Positions 1-6,534 of a DNA stretch of 10,052 nt are shown piece by piece. The notes below the pieces were generated by a model. That model saw only the letters and a list, made by a program, of their open reading frames with translations. It did not search any database and was not told where the DNA came from. Each line of letters starts with the position of its first letter. Position 1 is the first letter of the stretch. The position numbers and the translations under genes are program-made. This DNA is from Pseudolysobacter sp. Lineage in GTDB: Bacteria; Pseudomonadota; Gammaproteobacteria; Xanthomonadales; Rhodanobacteraceae. The DNA is taken from the NCBI GenBank assembly GCA_025351985.1, contig JANXUW010000078.1, forward strand, positions 1 to 10,052. Direction: 5' to 3'.

Positions 1-1097
1 AAATCCGATCCGCCACCCTCGCGTGGTTCGTACACGAGACTGCCATGCATCGCCCCGGCGAGTTGCTTGGCGATGGACAAGCCCAAGCCGGTCGATGATT
101 CGCCCGAGGTCGGTTTGGCGGTCAATCGAACGTAGCGCAAGAACAGCCGTGCGCGATCGGTTTCGTTGATGCCGGGGCCGCGATCAAGTACGTGGATGCG
201 CACAAAGCCTGGGCTGCCGTGCTCCATCAGTACCCGCACTCGGCTGCCGGGCGGCGCGAATTTCAGCGCGTTGCTGAGCAGGTTTTCGATGACGTGTTCA
301 CACGCGAGCGGATCGGCAAATGCCTCGATCGGTTCGGTCGGATCAAGTTCGACGCGAATGCCTTTTTCCAGGCCATACATGTTGTAGCGCTCGACCACTT
401 CGGCCAGGCGCTCATCCAGCGCAAACGGCTGGAAGGCATCGAGCGAAAGCGTATTGGCCGCGGCATTCCGGTTGAGGAAATCGTCGATGAAAGCCAAGGT
501 GTGATCGGTCGAATCGATCAGCGATGCAAGCAGATCCTGCGTGCGCGGATTGGCCAGCTCGGGATCTTCCGCGAGCATCTGCACGCTGAAGCGGATCGAT
601 GCCAGCGGGCTTTTCAAATCGTGCGCGACCATTGCGGTCAGGTCATCGCAATCGCGTACTTTGTGCACGAGTTGATCGCGCGAAAATTTGAGTTCCAGAT
701 GGGTGCGTACGCGCTGCAATAATTCGAGCGAGCGAATCGGCTTGATCAGGAAATCCACCGCGCCGGCCTGGAAACAGCGCACCAGATCTTCTTCCTCGGT
801 AGTGCCGGTGACAAAGATGACCGGGATCGCCGCGAGCTCCGGATTTTCGCGAAAACGCCGACACAGGGCGACGCCATCCATGCCCGGCATTCGCAAGTCG
901 AAAATCGCCAGATCGGGCTTGCGCACCATGCAGCGTTCGAGTGCCTGCGCACCGCTGGTCGCGGGTAAAACGTCGTAATTGTTTTCGATCAGCAAGGTGC
1001 CCATGTATTGCACGTTGCCGGGTTCGTCGTCGACCACCATCACCAACGGGGCGCGGCGCTGTTTTCCCGAAGGCACGGGCGTTTTTGTGCTGCGCAT
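1..1097 (-). CDS. Receiver-first soluble hybrid histidine kinase (REC-HisKA-HATPase), 3' end cut by window edge
   Basis: I translated 365 codons leftward from an ATG at 1097 with no stop before the edge. No membrane segment is visible, so it is probably cytoplasmic. A receiver domain (about residues 17-135) has the acidic pair D23/D24, phosphoacceptor D67 in IFDLRMPGMDG, T97 and K119-P120. A HisKA domain follows with H159 in the H-box VAHDLKSPL. The HATPase domain has an N-box near residues 268-280 (HVIENLLSNALKF), a G1 box DRGPGI at 305-310 and a G2 box GLGLSIAK at 337-344. Only the extreme C-terminus of the ATPase, plus anything after it, is missing. The start directly abuts the stop of the upstream membrane kinase (TGAATG), with AGGTG 5 nt before it, so the two genes are probably translationally coupled. 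Known role of the family: the receiver modulates or feeds the kinase. The partner is not evident here. Confidence 0.93.
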   Translation of the reverse strand, partial: MRSTKTPVPSGKQRRAPLVMVVDDEPGNVQYMGTLLIENNYDVLPATSGAQALERCMVRKPDLAIFDLRMPGMDGVALCRRFRENPELAAIPVIFVTGTTEEEDLVRCFQAGAVDFLIKPIRSLELLQRVRTHLELKFSRDQLVHKVRDCDDLTAMVAHDLKSPLASIRFSVQMLAEDPELANPRTQDLLASLIDSTDHTLAFIDDFLNRNAAANTLSLDAFQPFALDERLAEVVERYNMYGLEKGIRVELDPTEPIEAFADPLACEHVIENLLSNALKFAPPGSRVRVLMEHGSPGFVRIHVLDRGPGINETDRARLFLRYVRLTAKPTSGESSTGLGLSIAKQLAGAMHGSLVYEPREGGGSD

Positions 1098-3254
1098 TCA
1101 TGCACCTGATGCGAGTGAGTGGAATTGCTCGACGAGCGCCGGAAAACGATCCAGCTCACGTTCCATTGCGATGATATCAAAGCGCGATACCGCAGTATTC
1201 AGACGTTCGCCGTACGCGGTCAACTCCGCCACATTGACCTGCAGCGCAAGTTTCTTGATGCCGTCGAGGAAAAACAGAACATCGCGATGCGCGAGACTGT
1301 CGTTGGCCTGCTTGAATGCATGCAGATGCAGTACCTGCAATCCGGCATTGAGATTATCCAGCGTGGCGTGCGGAATATCATTCTTGTCCGGTGCTTGTAT
1401 CGGAGTGCCGCGCTCGTCGTTCCTGGTCGGAAATCTGCGCGCGAGTACGCGGGCGATTTCTGCAGTCAGCGCTTCGACCGAAATCGGCTTGCGCACATAA
1501 CCATCGAACTGGCGGCGCAATTCGATTTCTTCCTCGCGCATGCTCGACGCGGTGACGGCGATCACTGGCGTATCGTTGAACTGGGGCAGTTCGCGCAATT
1601 TCTTCAACGCGCCGCGGCCATCCAGTCGCGGCATGCGCACGTCCATCAGAATCAGGGTAGGGCACTCGGCTAGCGCCAGCGCGATGGCGTGCTCGCCATC
1701 GACGGCAAGCATGATTTTCTGCGCATACGCTTCGAGGATATCGACCAGCAATTCGCGGTTCAATTGCACGTCATCGACAATCAATATTTTTTCGATATTG
1801 AGCGAAGTCAGATGGTCGATCGGCAGCTGTCGTTCGGCGGAAGGTTCCAGCGCCGCAATCACCTTGACGTTCGGCAATATGACACTGAAGGCCGAACCCG
1901 CGCCGAGTTCGCTTTGCACTTGCAGCGTGCCCTGCATGATCTCGACCAGACGCTGGGTGATCGCCAGTCCGAGCCCCGTACCCTCTTGCATCGCGCCGTC
2001 AGCGCGGCTGCCCTGCTTGAACGGATCGAAGATCACTGCAATATCTTCGGCGGCAATGCCACGCCCGGTATCGACGACGTTGAAAATCAATCGCACGAGT
2101 GAAGCATCGTTGCCGCTCGATTCGCTGCGTGCTTCGAGCGTGACCTGTCCACTTTCAGTATATTTCACCGCGTTACTGAGCAGGTTGACCAGAATCTGGC
2201 GCACACGGTTGCCGTCAATCAAGACAAAATCTGGCAGCGTATTCTCGATCTGGCTGCTCAGTTCAATGCCTTTGTCTTGCGCCATCTGCGAGAACATCGC
2301 GATCAGCGAATCGACCAGATCGGCCAGGTTGATCGTATCGCGCGCGAGCTCGAGTTTGCCGGATTCGATCTTCGAGAGATCCAGCACGTCGTTCACGAGC
2401 GCCAGCAAACCTTTGCTGCTGAGCACGATCGCATCGACGTAACTGCGCTCCTTGTCGCCGGTCACACGCTGCGCGAGCAAGCGGCTGAAGCCGATGATGG
2501 CGTTCATCGGCGTGCGGATTTCGTGACTGATATTGGCGAGGAATTGGGTCTTGTGTCGATCAGCTTCTTCGGCGCGTTCTTTTTCGATGCGCATCAACTC
2601 GCTGTGCTGCTGCGATTGCAATCCGCGCCGCACAAACCAGACGCCGATGATTCCTGCCAGCATCGAAATAATACTGGCGCTGATGATCGTGATGTTGGTG
2701 TAGTGGAGCTGTTCCAGCAGTTGTTGCCGGGCAACTTCCGCGCGCCTGGTATTGACCTCTTGCAACGCCGCCAGCGTATGACGGAAGTCGTCCATCAAGA
2801 CTTTGCCTTGATCGGTTTTGACGATGGCGCATGCAGCCTCGGCTGACTGCAAGCGATAGGTCTCGATGGTCGCGGCCATTTCCTTGCGCTTGAGAGTTAC
2901 CGCATGCTCGATTTCCCCGAGCAGACGCATATCTTGGGGCATGTCATGCAACGCCGTTGCGATGTCATCAAGGCTGGCTTGCAGCCCCTTTTCGGCGATC
3001 TGGTAGGGCTCCAGATACCTTTCATCACCGGTTATCAGAAAACCACGTTGCGCCGTTTCGGCATCCAGTAACAGCTTCTCCAACCCGGCCAGCGCCTGAT
3101 TGATATTGGTGGCTTGTACCTGGGCACTGAACAAGTCATTGGACGATGTGGTGCTGGCAATCGAGATGAACGAGGAAATCAGCAGCAGAAGAATCGCCAG
3201 GCTGAGCGATACCAGTGCGCCGCGTCCAATCGGTCTTGCGGATGCCATTGCCAT
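1098..3254 (-). CDS. Membrane CHASE3 hybrid sensor histidine kinase with C-terminal receiver
   Basis: The protein has 718 residues. A transmembrane helix at about 12-33 is followed by an extracytoplasmic CHASE3 sensor region (about 40-180) with the signature DAETAQRGFLITGDERYLEPY at 64-84, split here only by its own length, and a second helix at about 188-208. HisKA has H244 in NISHEIRTPMNAI. The HATPase has an N-box around N357/N361, G1 DTGRGI at 395-400, an F-box around F409-F412 and G2 GTGLGL at 425-430. A receiver (about 488-605) has D494/D495, phosphoacceptor D538, T568 and K589. A helical tail of about 110 residues follows; it resembles the four-helix tails of related kinases but shows no clear phosphotransfer histidine. 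The ATG at 3254 is the first start after an in-frame TAG; a second ATG at 3248 is possible, and neither has a strong Shine-Dalgarno. The ligand cannot be read from the sequence. Its promoter probably lies in 3255-3377, below the neighbour's terminator. Confidence 0.95.
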   Translation of the reverse strand: MAMASARPIGRGALVSLSLAILLLLISSFISIASTTSSNDLFSAQVQATNINQALAGLEKLLLDAETAQRGFLITGDERYLEPYQIAEKGLQASLDDIATALHDMPQDMRLLGEIEHAVTLKRKEMAATIETYRLQSAEAACAIVKTDQGKVLMDDFRHTLAALQEVNTRRAEVARQQLLEQLHYTNITIISASIISMLAGIIGVWFVRRGLQSQQHSELMRIEKERAEEADRHKTQFLANISHEIRTPMNAIIGFSRLLAQRVTGDKERSYVDAIVLSSKGLLALVNDVLDLSKIESGKLELARDTINLADLVDSLIAMFSQMAQDKGIELSSQIENTLPDFVLIDGNRVRQILVNLLSNAVKYTESGQVTLEARSESSGNDASLVRLIFNVVDTGRGIAAEDIAVIFDPFKQGSRADGAMQEGTGLGLAITQRLVEIMQGTLQVQSELGAGSAFSVILPNVKVIAALEPSAERQLPIDHLTSLNIEKILIVDDVQLNRELLVDILEAYAQKIMLAVDGEHAIALALAECPTLILMDVRMPRLDGRGALKKLRELPQFNDTPVIAVTASSMREEEIELRRQFDGYVRKPISVEALTAEIARVLARRFPTRNDERGTPIQAPDKNDIPHATLDNLNAGLQVLHLHAFKQANDSLAHRDVLFFLDGIKKLALQVNVAELTAYGERLNTAVSRFDIIAMERELDRFPALVEQFHSLASGA
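1103..1107 (-). promoter_or_regulatory. Ribosome binding site inside the upstream kinase gene
   Basis: On the minus strand AGGTG lies 5 nt before the ATG at 1097 and within the last codons of the membrane kinase gene. It favours the 1097 start over the ATG at 1101, which opens a different frame that lacks receiver motifs. Confidence 0.6.
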
Positions 3255-3377
3255 TGCGCTATCGCTGACGAGCCAAGGGGAATGCGCAGCCTAACCCAAA
3301 TCGAACCCGGTAACGATATCGAACGTCGTTGCGAATCTCGTCGGATTCAAGTGTCAGCAGTTTCTGAACTCGGGCGC

Positions 3378-3424
3378 AAAAAATGGAACAAGCGGGAGCG
3401 GGATTCAACCGCTCCCGCTTGTTC
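3378..3424 (-). terminator. Rho-independent terminator of the DUF2383-lipoprotein unit
   Basis: Arms 3386-3401 and 3409-3424 form a perfect 16-bp stem around a 7-nt loop (GATTCAA). Read on the minus strand the stem is followed, after three bases (CAT-side), by a run of six T at 3383-3378. The hairpin starts 24 nt past the lipoprotein stop codon. There is no T-tract on the plus-strand side, so it appears to act only on leftward transcripts and insulates the kinase operon. Confidence 0.88.
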
Positions 3425-3447
3425 GGGCGGAACACGTTGGCGGTGAA

Positions 3448-3963
3448 TTAACCGCCGCGGTTTTGCGTGGTCGCTGCCGTGCGCTTGGCCCGATCCAGAT
3501 CTGCCTTGGCATTCGACAAGGCAAGTTCGTAAGCGGTTTTTGCCTGCGTATTGCATGCATCTTTGGCGTCGCCGGCCAGACCGCCACAGCGCTGTTGTTC
3601 CACCTTGTAATCGCCCTCGGCCTTGGTCTTGACGACGTCGTATTGGGCATCGGCGGCGTCACGCACATAACTCGCGCTGGCCTTCGCCACATCCTTGCCG
3701 GCGGTGTTGGCCGCATCCGTGACATCCGCGCGTTTTTCGGCGATGGCATCGCGCGCCTGCTCCTGCGTTTTCTGCAAATCACGTGTCGCGTCGGCGACTA
3801 CCTTGGCTTGTTTGTCCTGCGCCAATCGCAGGTTTTCCGCCGCTTTGGCGTTTGCCGCGGCGACATCCTGCTGGGTCTTTTCAGCCGACTGCGGGCCGCA
3901 TGCGGATAACGCAAGACACGCGGTCATGGCGGCGGCGAGCAAAGAGACATTGGTCATTTTCAT
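3448..3963 (-). CDS. Ala/Lys-rich coiled-coil outer-envelope lipoprotein
   Basis: The protein has 171 residues. Residues 1-21 form a lipoprotein signal peptide ending in the lipobox L19-S20-A21-C22, so C22 would be lipidated and anchor the mature protein in the envelope. The rest (about 24-171) is almost entirely charged and alanine-rich heptad-like helix with many Ala, Lys, Asp and Gln, typical of a long coiled coil or stress-type (LEA-like) repeat. Two cysteines, C126 and C137, in QQRCGGLAGDAKDAC could form a disulfide; similar Cys-Leu-x-Gly-x-Ala-Lys-x-x-Cys segments occur in uncharacterised proteobacterial proteins. I chose the ATG at 3963 because GGAGA stands 8 nt before it and because it places the signal peptide at the N-terminus; the frame is open further upstream to 4110, but that extension overlaps nothing recognisable. 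It lies 101 nt behind the DUF2383 gene and is probably co-transcribed. The function is unknown. Confidence 0.88.
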   Translation of the reverse strand: MKMTNVSLLAAAMTACLALSACGPQSAEKTQQDVAAANAKAAENLRLAQDKQAKVVADATRDLQKTQEQARDAIAEKRADVTDAANTAGKDVAKASASYVRDAADAQYDVVKTKAEGDYKVEQQRCGGLAGDAKDACNTQAKTAYELALSNAKADLDRAKRTAATTQNRGG

Positions 3964-3971
3964 TGGTGATT

Positions 3972-3976
3972 TCTCC
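3972..3976 (-). promoter_or_regulatory. Ribosome binding site that fixes the lipoprotein start
   Basis: On the minus strand GGAGA lies 8 nt before the ATG at 3963. This supports the 171-residue lipoprotein over the 220-residue reading from 4110, which would bury the signal peptide and lipobox internally. Confidence 0.75.
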
Positions 3977-4064
3977 ATGGTTGAATAGCGGAATATCTTT
4001 CCGGCTGCTGCTGATACGTGGCAATCCAGAGCGCACGCGCAGGCTTGATTTTTTCGTGAATTTA

Positions 4065-4505
4065 CTAATCGACCATCGACATTTTCAGATTGCGCATCTG
4101 GTCGTGGCACAACCGTACTTTCGGCAGATACTGCGCGATTACCTGCTTTACGCTGTCATCGGTGACGTCTTCGGATGCTTCCTGAAAGGCATGCAGCAGG
4201 CGATCTTCGGATTGTTCAAGCTGGGCGACGTAGGTGACATCTTTTTCGTGCGACAGCTTGGCGCGCACATCGGTGTACAGCTCGCGAAAACTGCCGGCAA
4301 AAGTACGATCATTCGACGGCTGTTCGCCGCGAGCGCGTACATGTTGCGACAGTGCGCTGATGAGTTGCACTTTGGCATCCGCAATGGCGCGAAAAACAGT
4401 TTTTAGGTGCGGACTTTTCACCTGGCCGATCGCGTCGGAGTAGAAATGCTCGCCATCGCGAGTAATCTCGATGAGCTCGTTCAATGTGGCGGCTGGCTTG
4501 GTCAT
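4065..4505 (-). CDS. DUF2383 (PA2169-type) four-helix-bundle protein
   Basis: The protein has 146 residues with no signal peptide or membrane segment, so it is probably cytoplasmic. The order of segments matches the DUF2383 family, whose members are ferritin-like helical bundles: LNELIEITRDGEHFYSDA near residues 8-25, a second helix LKTVFRAIADAKVQLISALSQ, the loop RARGEQP, then FRELYTDVRAKL, a helix rich in Glu (EQSEDRLLHAFQEA) and a final helix ending in HDQMRNLKMSMVD. Family members are usually about 140-160 residues, so this one is full length. The ATG at 4505 has GGAGA 5 nt upstream. It is first in a two-gene unit with the lipoprotein. The biochemical role of the family is not established; links to stress response are only by context, and no complete metal-binding motif was assigned here. 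Confidence 0.9.
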   Translation of the reverse strand: MTKPAATLNELIEITRDGEHFYSDAIGQVKSPHLKTVFRAIADAKVQLISALSQHVRARGEQPSNDRTFAGSFRELYTDVRAKLSHEKDVTYVAQLEQSEDRLLHAFQEASEDVTDDSVKQVIAQYLPKVRLCHDQMRNLKMSMVD

Positions 4506-4576
4506 GATGGTCTCCGGTTTGTGCTGATGCGGATGATTTTCGGTGCAATACAGCTATCGAAAAATCATTGCTGGCA

Positions 4577-4598
4577 CGACACGCATTAAATCGTGTCG
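4577..4598. repeat. Perfect palindrome with 7-bp arms, possible operator
   Basis: CGACACG (4577-4583) and CGTGTCG (4592-4598) are exact inverted copies around the AT-rich centre CATTAAAT. It lies about 70 nt upstream of the DUF2383 start. The symmetrical arms and AT-rich centre suit a dimeric repressor or activator site. There is no T-tract, so a terminator is unlikely. Confidence 0.45.
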
Positions 4599-4759
4599 CA
4601 ACACTTGCGGTACATCAATCAACTTTCGTACCAACGACACCGAACTGGAAAAATCGCTTGAGAACAGGCGTTTGGTCGCCAAGGTTCGGATTGGTCGGTT
4701 GCAAGATGCATGAGCCTGCCGATTACGCCGGGCGCGCTGCAAGGTCGGCGCACCGCGCT

Positions 4760-4823
4760 AAAAATCAAACCGTGCGCGTTCAGAGTTTCTTCAACAAAAA
4801 ATCACGCTGTGCGCGTAGAGTTC
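4760..4823. repeat. Imperfect tandem direct repeat with 37-bp period upstream of the activator gene
   Basis: Segment 4760-4779 and segment 4797-4816 agree at 17 of 20 positions: AAAAATCA, then three differing bases scattered in the next four, then GTGCGCGT. After a 2-nt gap AGAGTT continues in both copies (4782-4787 and 4817-4822). The second copy ends about 33 nt before the ATG at 4856. Tandem binding sites spaced about three and a half helical turns apart, or a local duplication, would both explain it. Confidence 0.55.
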
Positions 4824-4855
4824 GTCATCTTTGAAAATCAGCGAGGCCGTATTCC

Positions 4856-6214
4856 ATGACAAACGACACCACGCCGCGAGGCCGAATCCTGTTGGTGGAC
4901 GACGACAAATCCATCCTGCGCACGTTTCGTTATTGCCTGGAAGACGCGGGGTATGCCGTGACTACCGCGCAGAACAGCGAGCAGGCGCGCGCGCAGACGT
5001 ATGCGGCAGTGTTCGATGCATGTTTTCTCGATCTGAATCTCGGCGACGAATCCGGCCTCGACTTGCTGCCGCAGTTGCGCGAGATCGCGCCGTGGATGCG
5101 CGTGGTGATGGCCACCGCGCAGTCCGACATCAGTACCGCGGTGAAGGCGATCCATGCCGGCGCGACCGATTATCTGGTCAAGCCGTGTTCGCCCGAACAG
5201 TTGCGTTTGTGCGCCGACAAACAAGTGCAGACGCGGCACCTCGAAATGCGCGTACAGCAACTCGAAGCCGATGCCGGCAGCACGTATAAAGGCGAGATGA
5301 TCAGCGCCAATCCGGCGATGAGCGCGGTGGTGCAGATGGCCAGGCAAGTGGCCGATACCGATGCGAGCATTTTGCTGCTTGGCGAGTCGGGCACCGGCAA
5401 GGGCATGTTGTCGCGCGCGATCCATCACTGGAGTCATCGCGCCAAAGCGGGATTCGTCACGATCAACTGTCCGTCGTTGTCCTCCGAACTGATGGAAAGC
5501 GAATTGTTCGGCCACCAGAAAGGCGCTTTCACCGGCGCCACCGAACGCACCAGCGGACGTGTCAGCCAGGCCGATGGCGGTACCTTGTTTCTCGATGAAA
5601 TCGGTGACTTTCCGCTGCCGTTGCAGCCGAAACTTTTGCGCTTCATCCAGGACAAGGAATACGAACGCGTCGGCGATCCGGTAACGCGCATCGCCGACGT
5701 GCGCATCATTGCCGCAACCAATCGCAACCTCGCGGAAATGGTCAAGGAAAAAACCTTCCGCGAAGATCTGTTCTATCGTCTCAACGTGATCACGATGGTA
5801 ATTCCACCACTGCGCGAACGCAGCGAAGATGTGCCGGCGCTGGCCGAAGCTGCGCTCGCGCGCTACGTCAAGGCGTATCGCCGACCCGCACGCGGATTCA
5901 GTGCCGACGCAATGCAGCAGCTGAAAAAATATCCGTGGCCGGGCAACGTGCGCGAACTGCAGAACGTCATCGAGCGTGCGGCGATCATCTGCACTGATGC
6001 AGAGGTGCAAACCGCGCATCTGGGCATCGTCGAAGTCGCACGCGATCGCGGCGGCGTTCGCCCACGTGCCGGCGATGCAATCAGCATCGCCGATCTCGAA
6101 CGCGCTCACATCACGGCCCTCGTCACGAGTGTCGAATCGCTCGACGATGCCGCGAAATTGCTTGGCATCGACTCATCGACCTTGTATCGCAAACGCAAGC
6201 AATACGGCATCTGA
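4856..6214 (+). CDS. Sigma54-dependent response regulator, NtrC family (AlgB-like)
   Basis: The protein has 452 residues, the usual length of the family. The receiver (about 9-125) has D15/D16/D17, phosphoacceptor D59, T87 and K109-P110. The AAA+ domain (about 147-375) has Walker A GESGTGKG at 176-183, the sigma54-contacting GAFTGA loop at 223-228, Walker B LFLDE at 244-248, an arginine-finger region FREDLFYRLN at 301-310 and sensor II WPGNVREL at 361-368. A Fis-type helix-turn-helix ends the protein (LDDAAKLLGIDSSTLYRKRK, 429-448). The order and the LYRKRKQYGI end resemble AlgB-type regulators. All residues needed for phosphorylation, ATP hydrolysis and sigma54 contact are present, so it should be active. 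The ATG at 4856 has GAGG 9 nt upstream; a TTG at 4831 opens another frame. No cognate kinase adjoins it on the same strand, so it is an orphan here. Its target promoters cannot be read from this window. Confidence 0.95.
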   Translation: MTNDTTPRGRILLVDDDKSILRTFRYCLEDAGYAVTTAQNSEQARAQTYAAVFDACFLDLNLGDESGLDLLPQLREIAPWMRVVMATAQSDISTAVKAIHAGATDYLVKPCSPEQLRLCADKQVQTRHLEMRVQQLEADAGSTYKGEMISANPAMSAVVQMARQVADTDASILLLGESGTGKGMLSRAIHHWSHRAKAGFVTINCPSLSSELMESELFGHQKGAFTGATERTSGRVSQADGGTLFLDEIGDFPLPLQPKLLRFIQDKEYERVGDPVTRIADVRIIAATNRNLAEMVKEKTFREDLFYRLNVITMVIPPLRERSEDVPALAEAALARYVKAYRRPARGFSADAMQQLKKYPWPGNVRELQNVIERAAIICTDAEVQTAHLGIVEVARDRGGVRPRAGDAISIADLERAHITALVTSVESLDDAAKLLGIDSSTLYRKRKQYGI

Positions 6215-6234
6215 AATACCCCGGTCGCGCGATG

Positions 6235-6300
6235 ATTGACGTATTTGCCGTGCGCGCAAATGCGAGCGGAAAAAACCATTTCCGCGGTCTGATCGTCAAT
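6235..6300 (+). other. Nested inverted repeats that can fold as a three-stem junction
   Basis: Outer arms ATTGACG (6235-6241) and CGTCAAT (6294-6300) enclose two perfect hairpins: ATTTGC/GCAAAT (6243-6248 with 6256-6261, 7-nt loop) and GCGGAAA/TTTCCGC (6266-6272 with 6279-6285, 6-nt loop). All stems are exact. It begins 20 nt after the activator stop. It may be a 3' end structure, a processing site or chance. Confidence 0.4.
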
Positions 6301-6380
6301 ACAAACGTCGTGCCGCAGGCATTGCTGCGCTGCGTTAACAGGCTCGCGCGAAGCCGGCGCATAATCGGTTCGCACAAAGT

Positions 6381-6409
6381 TTGAAACACTTGTTTGCATC
6401 CGCCATACG
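6381..6409 (+). promoter_or_regulatory. Possible weak sigma70 promoter for the acylase
   Basis: TTGAAA (6381-6386) matches five of six -35 consensus bases. At 17-bp spacing CATACG (6404-6409) matches only three of six -10 bases. The position, about 120 nt before the acylase start, is reasonable, but the -10 box is poor. Confidence 0.25.
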
Positions 6410-6521
6410 CGGACCGTTGCATGCTTTCAGTTGTCGCGCCAGATCGTTTTCTGCCGTCATGCAAGCACCGGCCCGCGATATGAAAACAGATGTCTGCGGT
6501 GTTCTGGGTTATCCAAAAATC

Positions 6522-6527
6522 GGGGAG
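6522..6527 (+). promoter_or_regulatory. Strong ribosome binding site that fixes the acylase start
   Basis: GGGGAG lies 7 nt before the ATG at 6535. The in-frame ATG at 6490 has no comparable site, and an ATG at 6530 is in another frame, so 6535 is the likely start. Confidence 0.8.
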
Positions 6528-6534
6528 ACATGGT

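Larger units (their letters stand above)
4506..4855 (+). other. 350-bp divergent intergenic region
   Basis: This stretch separates the leftward DUF2383 unit from the rightward sigma54 activator gene and must hold both promoters. No convincing small gene is visible; the short open frames lack ribosome sites and recognisable composition. It contains a palindrome (4577-4598), a short direct repeat TTGGTCG at 4672-4678 and 4691-4697, and an imperfect tandem repeat (4760-4823) close to the activator start. I could not assign confident sigma70 boxes in either direction. Confidence 0.7.
6215..6534 (+). other. 320-bp intergenic region between the activator and acylase genes
   Basis: No gene is supported in this stretch. 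It begins with a set of nested inverted repeats (6235-6300), then holds a weak sigma70-like promoter (6381-6409) and ends with a strong ribosome site for the acylase. An in-frame ATG at 6490 would lengthen the acylase by 15 residues, but it lacks a ribosome site and would bury the signal peptide. There is no T-tract after the activator gene, so read-through into the acylase remains possible. Confidence 0.65.

Noticed and set aside
643-1101. Minus-strand frame starting at 1101
   Set aside because: It lies one base out of the frame that encodes the receiver-first kinase from 1097, and its translation has an Arg-rich composition without motifs.
1540-2442. Plus-strand open frame of 300 codons opposite the membrane kinase
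   Set aside because: It is Ser-rich and motif-free; the opposite strand encodes the HisKA, HATPase and receiver domains across this span.
4572-4587. CTGGCACG resembling a sigma54 -24 element before the activator gene
   Set aside because: The nearest following GC comes 8 nt after the GG instead of the required 10, so the -12 element is not in register.
4568-4834. Possible 88-codon gene in the divergent intergenic region
   Set aside because: It starts at a non-ATG codon without a ribosome site, spans the palindrome and tandem repeat, and has no recognisable composition or motif.
4838-6109. Long open frame on the minus strand opposite the sigma54 activator gene
   Set aside because: Its translation is rich in Arg, His and Gln and has no family motif, while the plus strand carries a complete NtrC-type protein. 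It is an antisense by-product of GC-rich codon use.
6410-6425. GG and GC at 10-nt spacing before the acylase, as in a sigma54 promoter
   Set aside because: The dinucleotides are correctly spaced, but the remaining -24 and -12 bases match poorly, and this spacing occurs often by chance in GC-rich DNA.
6490-6534. Upstream in-frame ATG for the acylase
   Set aside because: It has no ribosome site and would place 15 residues before a clear signal peptide, whereas the ATG at 6535 has GGGGAG 7 nt upstream.
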